DNA of 64,000 nt. Origin: Curtobacterium sp. MCBD17_013 (GTDB lineage: Bacteria; Actinomycetota; Actinomycetes; Actinomycetales; Microbacteriaceae). The notes beneath the pieces are model-generated. The model was not told where the DNA came from and did not search any database. It saw only the letters and a program-made list of their open reading frames with translations. Positions within the stretch are counted from its first letter, which is position 1. Each line of letters starts with the position of its first letter. A program made the translations under genes and the position numbers. The stretch is taken from positions 186,001 through 250,000 of the forward strand of contig NZ_QKTU01000001.1 in the NCBI RefSeq assembly GCF_003234565.1, read 5' to 3'. This document shows, one piece after another, positions 55,104-63,290 of the stretch.

Positions 55104-56477
55104 GTGACCGACAAGCGCACTCTCATCGTCTTCGGCGCAACCGGCGACCTCGCCGCCCGGCTGCTGCTCCCCGGTCTCGGGACGTTCCTCCAGAGCGCCC
55201 GTTCCGTCCCCGTCAAGCTCATCGGCACGGGCCGGAGCGCCCGCTCGGAGGAAGCCTGGACCAAGGTCGTCAAGGACGCCTTCGATTCGCAGCACGTCTC
55301 GGGGCCCGAGGTCGACGCGACGCTCGAGTCGACGGTCTTCATGCAGGGCGACCCGAAGGACCCGGCCCACCTCAAGGCCATGCTCGACGCCGCTGAGGGC
55401 GAGCCGGTGTTGTACTTCGCGCTGCCGCCGCAGATCGCGTCGGACATCTGTGACGCCCTCGCGGAGCTCGAACTCCCCGAGGGCACGACCCTGGCGTTCG
55501 AGAAGCCGTTCGGCACGGATGTCGAATCGGCTCGGGCGCTGAACGAGACCGTCCTCCAGCTCGTCCCCGAGGAGCGCGTGCACCGCACCGACCACTTCCT
55601 CGGCCGGTCGACCGTGCTCAACATCATCGGTCTGCGGTTCGCCAACCGGATGTTCGAGCCGATCTGGAACGCGGACAACATCGAGAAGGTCGAGATCCTC
55701 TACGACGAGACCCTCGGCCTCGAGGGCCGCGCGCAGTACTACGACGACGCCGGTGCGCTCGTCGACATGATCCAGAGCCACCTGCTCCAGATCCTCGCGC
55801 TCGTCACGATGGACGCGCCCGCTGCGGTTGACGCCGTCGAGCTGCGGTCGTCGCTCGCCCGGGTGCTGCGGTCGACCCACCTCGTCGACGACGACCCGCT
55901 CAAGGCGAGCCGGCGTGCGCGCTACGTCGCGGGCACGATCGACGGCAAGGAGCTGCCGTCGTACGCGGACGAGGACGGCGTCGACCCCGAGCGCCAGACC
56001 GAGACCCTCGCCGAGATCAACGTCGAGGTCGACACCGCCCGCTGGCAGGGCGTGCCCTTCACGCTTCGTTCGGGCAAAGCGCTCGGTGCGAGCCGTAAGG
56101 AGGTCCTCGTCACCTTCAAGCCGGTGCCGCGACTCCCGTCCGGCCTCGAGGGACAGCCGGTGTCGGACACGCTGCGCATCGTCCTCAACCCGGACGAGAT
56201 CGAGCTGAGCCTGTCGGCGAACGGTGGGGGCAACCCGTTCGAGATGGGGCAGATCGTCCTGTCGTCGTCGTTCGACAGTGGCGAGCTCACGCCCTACGGT
56301 GAGGTCCTGAGCGGGATCTTCCACGACGACCCGCTGCTGTCGATCCGCGGCGACGTCGCGGTCCGCTGCTGGGAGATCGTCCAGCCCGTCGTGGACGCCT
56401 GGAAGCGTCGCGACGTTCCGCTCGACGACTACCGGGCCGGCTCGCGTGGCCCCGCCGACTGGGAGTCCTCGTCCTGA
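55104..56477 (+). CDS. zwf: Glucose-6-phosphate dehydrogenase, divergent type
   Basis: 457 residues from GTG 55104 with AAAGGAG 9 nt upstream. The NADP-binding loop VFGATGDLAARLL, EKPFGTD and the active-site segment RTDHFLGRSTVLN (from residue 161) identify the family, which oxidises glucose 6-phosphate to 6-phosphogluconolactone. The usual signature RIDHYLGKE is altered, with R168 in place of the conserved Lys. Actinobacterial genomes normally have another zwf with opcA in the pentose phosphate operon. This stand-alone gene is probably a second, variant copy, possibly with other substrate or cofactor preference. Confidence 0.85.
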   Translation: MTDKRTLIVFGATGDLAARLLLPGLGTFLQSARSVPVKLIGTGRSARSEEAWTKVVKDAFDSQHVSGPEVDATLESTVFMQGDPKDPAHLKAMLDAAEGEPVLYFALPPQIASDICDALAELELPEGTTLAFEKPFGTDVESARALNETVLQLVPEERVHRTDHFLGRSTVLNIIGLRFANRMFEPIWNADNIEKVEILYDETLGLEGRAQYYDDAGALVDMIQSHLLQILALVTMDAPAAVDAVELRSSLARVLRSTHLVDDDPLKASRRARYVAGTIDGKELPSYADEDGVDPERQTETLAEINVEVDTARWQGVPFTLRSGKALGASRKEVLVTFKPVPRLPSGLEGQPVSDTLRIVLNPDEIELSLSANGGGNPFEMGQIVLSSSFDSGELTPYGEVLSGIFHDDPLLSIRGDVAVRCWEIVQPVVDAWKRRDVPLDDYRAGSRGPADWESSS

Positions 56478-56506
56478 TCCCCTGACGTCGATCGTCGTCC
56501 GACGCG

Positions 56507-56545
56507 ACCGCGGCCCCGTCACCTCGCCGGTGACGGGGCCGCGGT
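56507..56545. terminator. Bidirectional terminator between zwf and the GH15 gene
   Basis: ACCGCGGCCCCGTCACC (56507-56523) pairs perfectly over 17 bp with GGTGACGGGGCCGCGGT (56529-56545) around TCGCC, between convergent genes. Confidence 0.88.
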
Positions 56546-56561
56546 GTGTCGGCGCGGCGCG

Positions 56562-58436
56562 TCAGTCGGGAGCGCCCGCGGCTTCGCCCACACCGGTGGT
56601 GCTGCGGGTGGTGCCGTCGTTCTGGGCCTCCCGGGTGCGGATGCCGGGCCCGGCCTCGCCGCGTGCCCGCCGGATCGCGTCCGCCGCGGTGACGAGGGTC
56701 AGGTGCGACAGTGCCTGGGGTGTGTTGCCGATCTGCCGGCCGTGCTCGACGTCGTACTCCTCCGAGAGCATCCCGACGTCGTTCGCGAACCCGACGAGCG
56801 TGTCCATGAGGCGTTCGGCGTCCTCGACCCGGCCCGACGCCGCGTACTGCTCGACGAGCCAGAACGAGCAGGCGAGGAACGGGTGCTCCGATCCAGACAG
56901 GCCGTCGAAGCCCGCGGTGGTGCGGTACCGGAGCAGCAGTCCGTCGGGTCCGGTGCGGAGGTCGTGCTCGATCGCGGCGACGGTGCCGAGCATGCGGGGG
57001 TCGTCGGGCTTGCAGAAACCGATCTGGGGAAGGACGAGCAGCGAGGCGTCCACCTCGTCGGTGTCGTAGTGCTGCCGGAAGGTGTTCCGCACCGGGTCGT
57101 AGCCCTGCGTCTCGATCTCCTCGCGGACCCGGTCACGGAACACGCGCCAGCGCTCGACCGGCCCCTCGAGTCCGAACTCCTCGACGGCGGCGACACCGCG
57201 GTCGAACGCGGCCCAGATCATCGCGCGGGAGTGCGTGAAGTGGCGGCGCGGCCCACGCATCTCCCAGATGCCGTTGTCGGGGTCCTGCCAGTGCTCCTCG
57301 ACGTAGGCCAGGAGTGCGCGCTGCAGCGACCAGCTGTCCGCGTTCTCCTCGACGCCGAGCTCGCGTGCGTCGTGCAGCGCCGCCAGGACCTCGCCGAAGA
57401 CGTCGCCCTGGTACTGCGTGTAGGCGCCGTTGCCGACGCGGACCGGGCGGGAGTCCTCGTACCCCGCGAGGTGGTCGAGGGTGCGCTCCGGGAGTTCCCG
57501 CTCGCCGGCGAGGCCGTACATGATCTGGACGTCGGCGGGGTCACCGGCGATCGCGCGGAGCAACCAGTGCTTCCAGCCGTCCGCCTCGTCGCGGAACCCG
57601 TGCGCGAGGAGCGCCGCGAGCGTCAGCGACGCGTCGCGCAGCCACACGTACCGGTAGTCCCAGTTGCGTTCGCCGCCCGGGTCCTCCGGGAGGCTCGTGG
57701 TCGCTGCCGCGGCGATCCCGCGGGTGTCCTCGTGCGTCAGCGCACGGAGCACGAGCAACGAGCGGTGCACGGCGTCGGCGTAGCGGCCATCGGTGGCATC
57801 GCCGGCGGCCCAGTGGCGCCACCAGCCGACGGTCTCGTCGAGGACGGCGTCGACCTGCGGGGGCGTCGGCGGCTCACGATGGGACGGGTACCAGGTCAGC
57901 GTGAGGTCGACCGTGCTGCCGGCCTCGACGGTGAACCGGCTCTCGTGACGGTGGCCCTCCGCATGGAGGCGCGGTCCACGGACGACGATCGAGTCCGGCC
58001 CCGCGGTGGCGAGCAGGACGTGCGCGTCGTCGTGGCCGATCTGCCGCATCCACGGCACCGTCGCTCCGTAGCCGTACCGGATCCGCAGTTCCTGCCGCAT
58101 CGCCACCGATCCGCGCACCCCGCGGACCCGTCGCACGAGGTCGGCGCGCCGGTCCCCGGACGGCATGAACTCGGTCACCTCGACGACGCCGGTGGAGGTC
58201 GTCCAGGTCGTCACGAGGACGAACGTGTCGTCGAGGTAGCGGCGTGTGGCGGTCGCGGTGTCGTCGTCCGGTCGGAGCAGCCAGCGACCGTCGTCCTCGT
58301 CGCCGAGGAGCGCGGCGAACGCGGACGCGCTGTCGAACCGGGGCAGACACAGCCAGTCGATGCTGCCGTCCCGGCCGACGAGCGCGGCGGTGTGGCAGTC
58401 GCCGATGAGTGCGTAGTCCTCGATGTGGAGCGCCAT
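56562..58436 (-). CDS. Glycoside hydrolase family 15 protein (glucoamylase/trehalase-like)
   Basis: 624 residues. The N-terminal beta domain (IEDYALIGDCHTAALVGRDGSIDWLCLPRFDS) and the (alpha/alpha)6 barrel with RNWDYRYVWLRDASL and the second catalytic region SEEYD near residue 575 are typical of bacterial GH15. Members hydrolyse alpha-glucans or, in mycobacteria, trehalose. The specific substrate is not evident. There is no signal peptide, so it acts in the cytoplasm. It lies 109 nt downstream of the App1-type gene on the same strand and beside zwf, hinting at glucose or trehalose turnover feeding glucose 6-phosphate. Confidence 0.9.
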   Translation of the reverse strand: MALHIEDYALIGDCHTAALVGRDGSIDWLCLPRFDSASAFAALLGDEDDGRWLLRPDDDTATATRRYLDDTFVLVTTWTTSTGVVEVTEFMPSGDRRADLVRRVRGVRGSVAMRQELRIRYGYGATVPWMRQIGHDDAHVLLATAGPDSIVVRGPRLHAEGHRHESRFTVEAGSTVDLTLTWYPSHREPPTPPQVDAVLDETVGWWRHWAAGDATDGRYADAVHRSLLVLRALTHEDTRGIAAAATTSLPEDPGGERNWDYRYVWLRDASLTLAALLAHGFRDEADGWKHWLLRAIAGDPADVQIMYGLAGERELPERTLDHLAGYEDSRPVRVGNGAYTQYQGDVFGEVLAALHDARELGVEENADSWSLQRALLAYVEEHWQDPDNGIWEMRGPRRHFTHSRAMIWAAFDRGVAAVEEFGLEGPVERWRVFRDRVREEIETQGYDPVRNTFRQHYDTDEVDASLLVLPQIGFCKPDDPRMLGTVAAIEHDLRTGPDGLLLRYRTTAGFDGLSGSEHPFLACSFWLVEQYAASGRVEDAERLMDTLVGFANDVGMLSEEYDVEHGRQIGNTPQALSHLTLVTAADAIRRARGEAGPGIRTREAQNDGTTRSTTGVGEAAGAPD

Positions 58437-58545
58437 CGGTCCAGCCTGTCACCCTGCGGGTCCCGCGTCCGGCGGGAGGGAGTCGGCTGTGCACTCCCGC
58501 AGGGGAGCCGGTGTCCGGACGTCCGGATCGGCACGCCGACACGGG

Positions 58546-59592
58546 TCAGCGCCGGGTGATCCCGACGTCGGCGAGTGCCTCCCAGAGCCCGGCGCCGTCC
58601 GGGGCGTAGACCCACGGAGCGGCCGAATTGCGGCTGCGTTCCTGAGCCCGGGAGCGTCCGCCGGCGAGCACGGCCTCGCTCGTCGAGAGCTGGCGGATCG
58701 CGACCCCGGAGACCTTGCCCTCGTGCTCCGCCACGAACTCGCCGTACAGCTCCTCGTCGTGCTGGCCGTCGTCGCCGACGAGCAGCCATCGGACGTCCGG
58801 GAAGTCGGCGGCGAGCCGTCGGAGGTTCTCCTGCTTGTGGAGCCGTCCGCTGCGGAAGAAGCGGTCGTGCGTCGGACCCCAGTCCGTGAGGAGCAGGGCG
58901 CCGGGCGGGTACATGTTGCGAGTGAGGAACCGGTTGAGCGTCGGCGCGACGTTCCAGGCGCCGGTCGACAGGTAGACCACCGGAGCGCCCGGGTGCTGAC
59001 CCAGGATCCGCTCGTACAGCACGGACATCCCGGGGACGGGGCGGCGGGCGTGCTCCGTGAGGACGAACGAGTTCCATGCCGCCAGGAACGGGCGGGGGAG
59101 GCTCGTCACCATGATCGTGTCGTCGACGTCCGAGACGACGCCGAAGCGGGTCGACGGGTCCACGACGAACACCGGCGCGTGGACGGGACGCGAACCGCCA
59201 GCGGCGAGCGTGACGGTCTGCCAGCCGGGCTCGAGGTCGAGCGGGACACGCGTGTCGACCACGCCGCCCCGGTCGGCCTGCACGCGGTGCGTGGCCCCGC
59301 CGGCGGTGACGGTGACCTCGACGTCGTCGACGGCCACGCTCGTGAAGCTGCGCCAACCGCGGACGCCCTCGTAGCTGGCGTCGGAGGCGAGGCCACGCCG
59401 CGTGAGCAGGACCCGACAGAGGACCCGGACCCATCCCGGCGCCCCGTACCCGGTGTACGGGACGACCGTCGGCACGAGACCGCGAGCACGTGCCCGCCGC
59501 TCCCGGAACTCCTGGACCGCGTCCTCGACGCGGGCGGCGCGGTGCAGGATCGGGTCGACCAGCGCGGCATCCGGCATCGTCCGATCGGGCAT
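58546..59592 (-). CDS. App1-type phosphatase (DUF2183)
   Basis: 348 residues from ATG 59592; open frame upstream lacks family similarity. The middle region is a beta-rich domain. From about residue 150 comes the HAD-like catalytic domain with SDVDDTIM (D155, D157, T159), YLSTGAWN, LTDWGPTHDRFFRSG and LVGDDGQHDEELYGEF, the signature of the App1 family. Yeast App1 is a phosphatidate phosphatase. Bacterial substrates are unknown, so a lipid phosphatase role is only a suggestion. Confidence 0.87.
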   Translation of the reverse strand: MPDRTMPDAALVDPILHRAARVEDAVQEFRERRARARGLVPTVVPYTGYGAPGWVRVLCRVLLTRRGLASDASYEGVRGWRSFTSVAVDDVEVTVTAGGATHRVQADRGGVVDTRVPLDLEPGWQTVTLAAGGSRPVHAPVFVVDPSTRFGVVSDVDDTIMVTSLPRPFLAAWNSFVLTEHARRPVPGMSVLYERILGQHPGAPVVYLSTGAWNVAPTLNRFLTRNMYPPGALLLTDWGPTHDRFFRSGRLHKQENLRRLAADFPDVRWLLVGDDGQHDEELYGEFVAEHEGKVSGVAIRQLSTSEAVLAGGRSRAQERSRNSAAPWVYAPDGAGLWEALADVGITRR

Positions 59593-59971
59593 CGCACCAT
59601 CATTCCACGCCCCGGTGGGCGCCGGTCGGTCGGCCGACCCTCTGCCGAGTCGCCGCCGCCATCGGCCGCGGTCGGGTGATGTCATGACGCCGCGCACGGG
59701 GACGCGGGTGATCCGTCGGTCGGTGCGTGCACCGTGCCGGTCGCGTCGCCCCTCCCGTCCTGCCCTGGCCGGACGGGCGTCCCACGACACGCGTTGCCTC
59801 CGAGGAGTCGAAACGCAGCGTCGACCCAGGCGCTCGGTGCGACCATTGTGACCGTCACATCAACACGTCGGCGGGTCCGTCGCCCGTCGCGGCGCGGACG
59901 CCCGTTCGTCCCGCCGCCATCGGCCGCTCGGGCCGTCGACCAGCATCGCGTTCGCGCGAGGAGGAGAACAC
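59593..59971. other. Divergent intergenic region with a 13-bp palindrome
   Basis: No gene is seen in these 379 bases between the App1-type and TetR genes. The notable element is the palindrome TGTGAC-C-GTCACA at 59847-59859, about 115 nt before the TetR start, a plausible TetR operator. GAGGAGGAG just before 59972 is the TetR ribosome binding site. Confidence 0.45.
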
Positions 59972-60616
59972 GTGCTCGTCACCGAGGTATCGAACGCACT
60001 GCCGGGGGGATCATCACTGCTCAGGAACGAGCCGGTCCAAGCCCGCAGTTCGGCGCGCCTCGCCGGGCTCCTCGACGCTGCGGCCGCGGTGATCGACGAG
60101 ATCGGGCTCGAGCGCCTGACGACCGCCATGGTCGCCGAGCGGGCCGGAGCCTCGATCGGGACGGTCTACCGGTACTTCCCGGATCGCATCGCGGTCGTGG
60201 AGGCGCTCGCGATCCGGTGCGCCCAACGGCTCGCCGAGCGGTTCGTCTCGTCGATCGACGCGAGCGGCGCGACGACGTGGGAGCAGGGCGCGGACGCGCT
60301 CATCGACATGACGGTCGAGATGTACCGCACGGAGCCCGGGTTCCGTGCGGTCCGCTTCGGCGACGTCACCGAGGGCGACGACGGCACCGAGGACCGGATG
60401 TCCCAACTGGGCGGCGCGGTCGCCGTCATCTTCCGCGACCGCTTCGGGTTCCCGGACTCCGAGCGGATGAGTCGGGCGTGGACCGTCCTGACCGAGGCCG
60501 GGCACGCGGTCCTCGCCCGCGCACACCGGGTGCCCGGTGCCGGGGACGCCGCACTCGTCGAGGAGCTCCGGTCGATGTCCCGCGCGTACCTGCGATCGGT
60601 CCTCGCCGACGCCTGA
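59972..60616 (+). CDS. TetR-family transcriptional regulator
   Basis: 214 residues from GTG 59972 with GAGGAGGAG upstream. The helix-turn-helix (LLDAAAAVIDEIGLERLTTAMVAERAGASIGTVYRYFPDR) covers about residues 30-75. The C-terminal helical domain, which binds an unknown ligand, includes EPGFRAVRFGDV. It may control itself through the palindrome at 59847-59859 and could control the osmolyte transporter downstream, which it precedes on the same strand after a terminator. No ligand can be assigned. Confidence 0.9.
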   Translation: MLVTEVSNALPGGSSLLRNEPVQARSSARLAGLLDAAAAVIDEIGLERLTTAMVAERAGASIGTVYRYFPDRIAVVEALAIRCAQRLAERFVSSIDASGATTWEQGADALIDMTVEMYRTEPGFRAVRFGDVTEGDDGTEDRMSQLGGAVAVIFRDRFGFPDSERMSRAWTVLTEAGHAVLARAHRVPGAGDAALVEELRSMSRAYLRSVLADA

Positions 60617-60629
60617 CCCGGGGCCACCG

Positions 60630-60667
60630 GACGACGCCCGCTCCCGCTCTCGGGGGCGGGCGTCGTC
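60630..60667 (+). terminator. Terminator after the TetR gene
   Basis: GACGACGCCCGC (60630-60641) pairs with GCGGGCGTCGTC (60656-60667). The inside CCCG/CGGG extends the stem around CTCT. It starts 14 nt after the stop. Confidence 0.8.
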
Positions 60668-60721
60668 GTCCGCCACGTCACGATTCGTCATCGTCCCGAC
60701 GCGAGCGTCGGCGGACCCGGG

Positions 60722-60853
60722 TACGCTCCTGACCGTCCGTACCCCTCCGGTGCGGTGCGCTCGTACCCCGCTCGATCGGTCGATCCGGCGGAGCAGGGCG
60801 TCGGATGTCCGCGTACGCAATCCGTGATTGCCCATCGCGCCGAAGCATGCTTC
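60722..60853 (+). promoter_or_regulatory. Regulatory region of the osmolyte transporter operon
   Basis: TACGCT (60722-60727) is a possible -10 box. Downstream are two perfect inverted repeats: GCAATC-CGT-GATTGC (60817-60831) and the 12-bp palindrome GAAGCATGCTTC (60842-60853). They lie about 130 and 95 nt before the first gene and could be operators or leader-RNA structures. The 330-nt gap 60617-60946 holds no gene. Confidence 0.45.
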
Positions 60854-60946
60854 AGTACGTGGGCGGGACGACCTCCACCCATCGGCGGGAGATCGACGGG
60901 CACGCGTCCACCAGACGCACCCAGGAACCGGAAGGGCCAAGCATCC

Positions 60947-61831
60947 ATGATCGAGTTCCGATCGGTGCGCAAGCAGTACCCGGACGGCACCACCGCAGTC
61001 GAGCACTTCGACCTGGTGATCCCGTCCCGGACCACGACGGTCTTCGTCGGGTCGAGCGGCTGCGGCAAGACCACCCTGCTCCGGATGATCAACCGCATGG
61101 TGGACCCGACCGCGGGCAGTGTCGAGATCGACGGCGAGGACGTCGCGGCGGTCCCGCCGGTCGGACTCCGCCGCCGCATCGGGTACGTGATGCAGAACAG
61201 CGGACTCCTGCCGCACCGGAAGGTCGTCGACAACATCGCGACCGTGCCGCTGCTGACCGGTGTCCCCAAGGCCCGCGCACGGGAGCGTGCGCTCGAGCTC
61301 ATGGACACCGTCGGACTCGACCGCGGCCTCGCCGACCGGTACCCCTCGCAGCTCTCGGGGGGTCAGCAGCAGCGTGTCGGGGTCGCCCGTGGCCTCGCCG
61401 TCGACCCGAACATCCTCCTCATGGACGAGCCGTTCGGCGCGGTCGACCCCCTCGTGCGGACGGATCTGCAGAACGAGCTCATCCGGCTCCAACGAGAACT
61501 CGGCAAGACCGTCGTGTTCGTGACCCACGACATCGACGAGGCCTTCCGCTTGGGCGACCAGGTCGTCATCCTCCGCAAGGGCGGGGTGATCGCGCAACAG
61601 GGAACGCCGGCCGAGATCATGTCGTCGCCCGCCGATGACTTCGTCGCCGACTTCGTCGGTGCCGGTCGCGGCCGCCGCGCCCTCCGCATCGAGCAGACAC
61701 CCGGTGGTCCCGTGGTGGTCGACGCCGACGGTCGTGCCGCCGGTGTGCTCACCGGACCCGTCCCATCCGTCTCCGAGGCCGCCGCGTACCCCGCGGCGGG
61801 TGCTGCGGCGCAGGGTGGGAGCGCGTCGTGA
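60947..61831 (+). CDS. OpuC-type osmolyte ABC transporter ATP-binding protein
   Basis: 294 residues from ATG 60947 with GGAAGGG upstream. Walker A GSSGCGKTT, the Q-loop YVMQNSGLLPH, the signature LSGGQQQR, Walker B ILLMDEPFGAVDP and the switch His in VTHDIDEA are intact. The EPFGAVDPLVR and LQRELGKTVVFVTHDIDEAFRLGD pattern is typical of quaternary-amine importers (OpuCA/ProV). CBS domains common in OpuCA are absent; the C-terminal 60 residues are an unrelated Ala/Gly-rich tail. It powers uptake of glycine betaine, carnitine, choline or similar, and overlaps the next gene by 4 nt. Confidence 0.9.
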   Translation: MIEFRSVRKQYPDGTTAVEHFDLVIPSRTTTVFVGSSGCGKTTLLRMINRMVDPTAGSVEIDGEDVAAVPPVGLRRRIGYVMQNSGLLPHRKVVDNIATVPLLTGVPKARARERALELMDTVGLDRGLADRYPSQLSGGQQQRVGVARGLAVDPNILLMDEPFGAVDPLVRTDLQNELIRLQRELGKTVVFVTHDIDEAFRLGDQVVILRKGGVIAQQGTPAEIMSSPADDFVADFVGAGRGRRALRIEQTPGGPVVVDADGRAAGVLTGPVPSVSEAAAYPAAGAAAQGGSAS

Positions 61832-62565
61832 CCTGGGTGTGGTCGAACCTCGACATCATCTGGTCGGACACGCTGGCGCACCTGGCGACCGCGTTGCCGG
61901 CGATCGTCGTCAGCTTCCTCCTGTCGATCCCCATCGGGTGGCTCGTCGTCAAACTGCGCAGCCCCTCGACGGACGGCGGGGCGCCCCGGAGGCTCGCCCG
62001 GGGGACCGGCGGCGGCATCGTCGCCGTCGCCAGCCTGCTCTACGCGATCCCGTCCCTCCCGTTGTTCATCGCGCTGCCGGCGGTGATCGGCACCGACCTG
62101 CAGGACCCCGTCAACATCGTCGTCGCGCTGACGCTGTACGGGCTCGCGCTCATGGTGCGGTCGACGGCCGACGCGCTGTCGTCCGTCGACCCGGCCACGC
62201 AGGCAGCCGCCGTCGCCATGGGGTACTCGCCGGTGCAGCGGTTCTTCCGGGTCGACCTGCCGCTCGCGGGACCGGTGCTGCTCGCCGGCCTCCGGGTCGT
62301 CTCGGTGTCGACGATCTCGCTGACGACGGTCGGCGCGGTGCTCGGGGTGCAGAGCCTCGGGTCGCTGTTCACGGACGGCATCCAGCGCACGATCCCCGAG
62401 GAGATCGGGTCCGGGATCGTCATGGTCCTGGTCCTGGCGTTCGTGCTCGACGGCCTGCTCGTGCTGCTCGGGCGGTTGGTGCTCCCATGGACCCGGTCCA
62501 TGCCCCGCGCCACGCGACGGCGCGCCGCCCGATCCACCGCACCGGTCGCGGAGGTGACCTCGTGA
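61828..62565 (+). CDS. OpuC-type osmolyte ABC transporter permease
   Basis: 245 residues from GTG 61828, overlapping the ATPase stop. About six membrane helices and the permease EAA-type loop DPATQAAAVAMGYSPVQRFFRVDLPLA. YAIPSLPLFIALP is characteristic of the OpuCB/OpuCD/ProW family. It forms a heterodimer with the next permease. Confidence 0.9.
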   Translation: MTWVWSNLDIIWSDTLAHLATALPAIVVSFLLSIPIGWLVVKLRSPSTDGGAPRRLARGTGGGIVAVASLLYAIPSLPLFIALPAVIGTDLQDPVNIVVALTLYGLALMVRSTADALSSVDPATQAAAVAMGYSPVQRFFRVDLPLAGPVLLAGLRVVSVSTISLTTVGAVLGVQSLGSLFTDGIQRTIPEEIGSGIVMVLVLAFVLDGLLVLLGRLVLPWTRSMPRATRRRAARSTAPVAEVTS

Positions 62566-63290
62566 TCATCGGCCAGGCGTTCGCGTGGGTGTTCGACCCC
62601 ACCAACTACCCCGGACCCACCGGCATCCCGACGCGCCTCTGGGAACACGTGTGGATCACGCTCCTCGCGGTCGGGATCGCCGCGGTCATCGCGATCCCGA
62701 TCGGGTTCGCGATCGGACACACCGGTCGCGCGCGGAGCGTGGCGATCGCCCTCTCCGGCGGCATCCGTGCGCTGCCGACGCTCGGCGTGCTGACGCTGCT
62801 CGGCATCGCGCTCGGCGTCGGACTGTCCGCCCCGCTCATCGCCCTGGTCGTGCTCGCGATCCCGTCGGTGCTCGCCGGCGCCTACGCGGGCATCGAGGCC
62901 GTCGACCCGGTGACCGTGGACGCGGCCCGTGCCATGGGCATGACCGAGTGGCAGATCCTCTGGAAGGTCGAGATCCCGCTCGGCCTGCCGCTGCTCATCG
63001 GGGGCATCCGGGCCGCGGTCCTCCAGGTCGTCGCGACGGCGACCCTCGCGGCGTACGTCGGGGCCGGCGGTCTCGGCGGCTACCTGTTCCTCGGCCTCAA
63101 GATCCAGGACTACGCGGAGATGCTCGGCTCGTCGATCCTCGTGATCGCACTCGCCATCGTCTTCGAGATCCTCTTCGCCGGGTTCCAGCGGGCGGTGGTG
63201 CCCGTGGGCGTTGCCGGCCGTTCGGGCTCGCGTTCCCGGGTGACGCACGCGTCCTCCCACAATCCCCTCCCGGAAGGAAACCCCTCGTGA
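62562..63290 (+). CDS. OpuC-type osmolyte ABC transporter permease (second)
   Basis: 242 residues from GTG 62562, overlapping the previous stop. Helices surround GGIRALPTLGVLTLLGIALG and the coupling loop DPVTVDAARAMGMTEWQILWKVEIPLGLPLLIGGIRAA. It pairs with the first permease. The C-terminus is a short basic tail, and the stop overlaps the binding protein gene. Confidence 0.9.
   Translation: MIIGQAFAWVFDPTNYPGPTGIPTRLWEHVWITLLAVGIAAVIAIPIGFAIGHTGRARSVAIALSGGIRALPTLGVLTLLGIALGVGLSAPLIALVVLAIPSVLAGAYAGIEAVDPVTVDAARAMGMTEWQILWKVEIPLGLPLLIGGIRAAVLQVVATATLAAYVGAGGLGGYLFLGLKIQDYAEMLGSSILVIALAIVFEILFAGFQRAVVPVGVAGRSGSRSRVTHASSHNPLPEGNPS

Noticed and set aside
58494-58507. CTCCC/GGGAG hairpin between the App1-type and GH15 genes as a terminator
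   Set aside because: The stem is only 5 bp, which is expected by chance in this composition.
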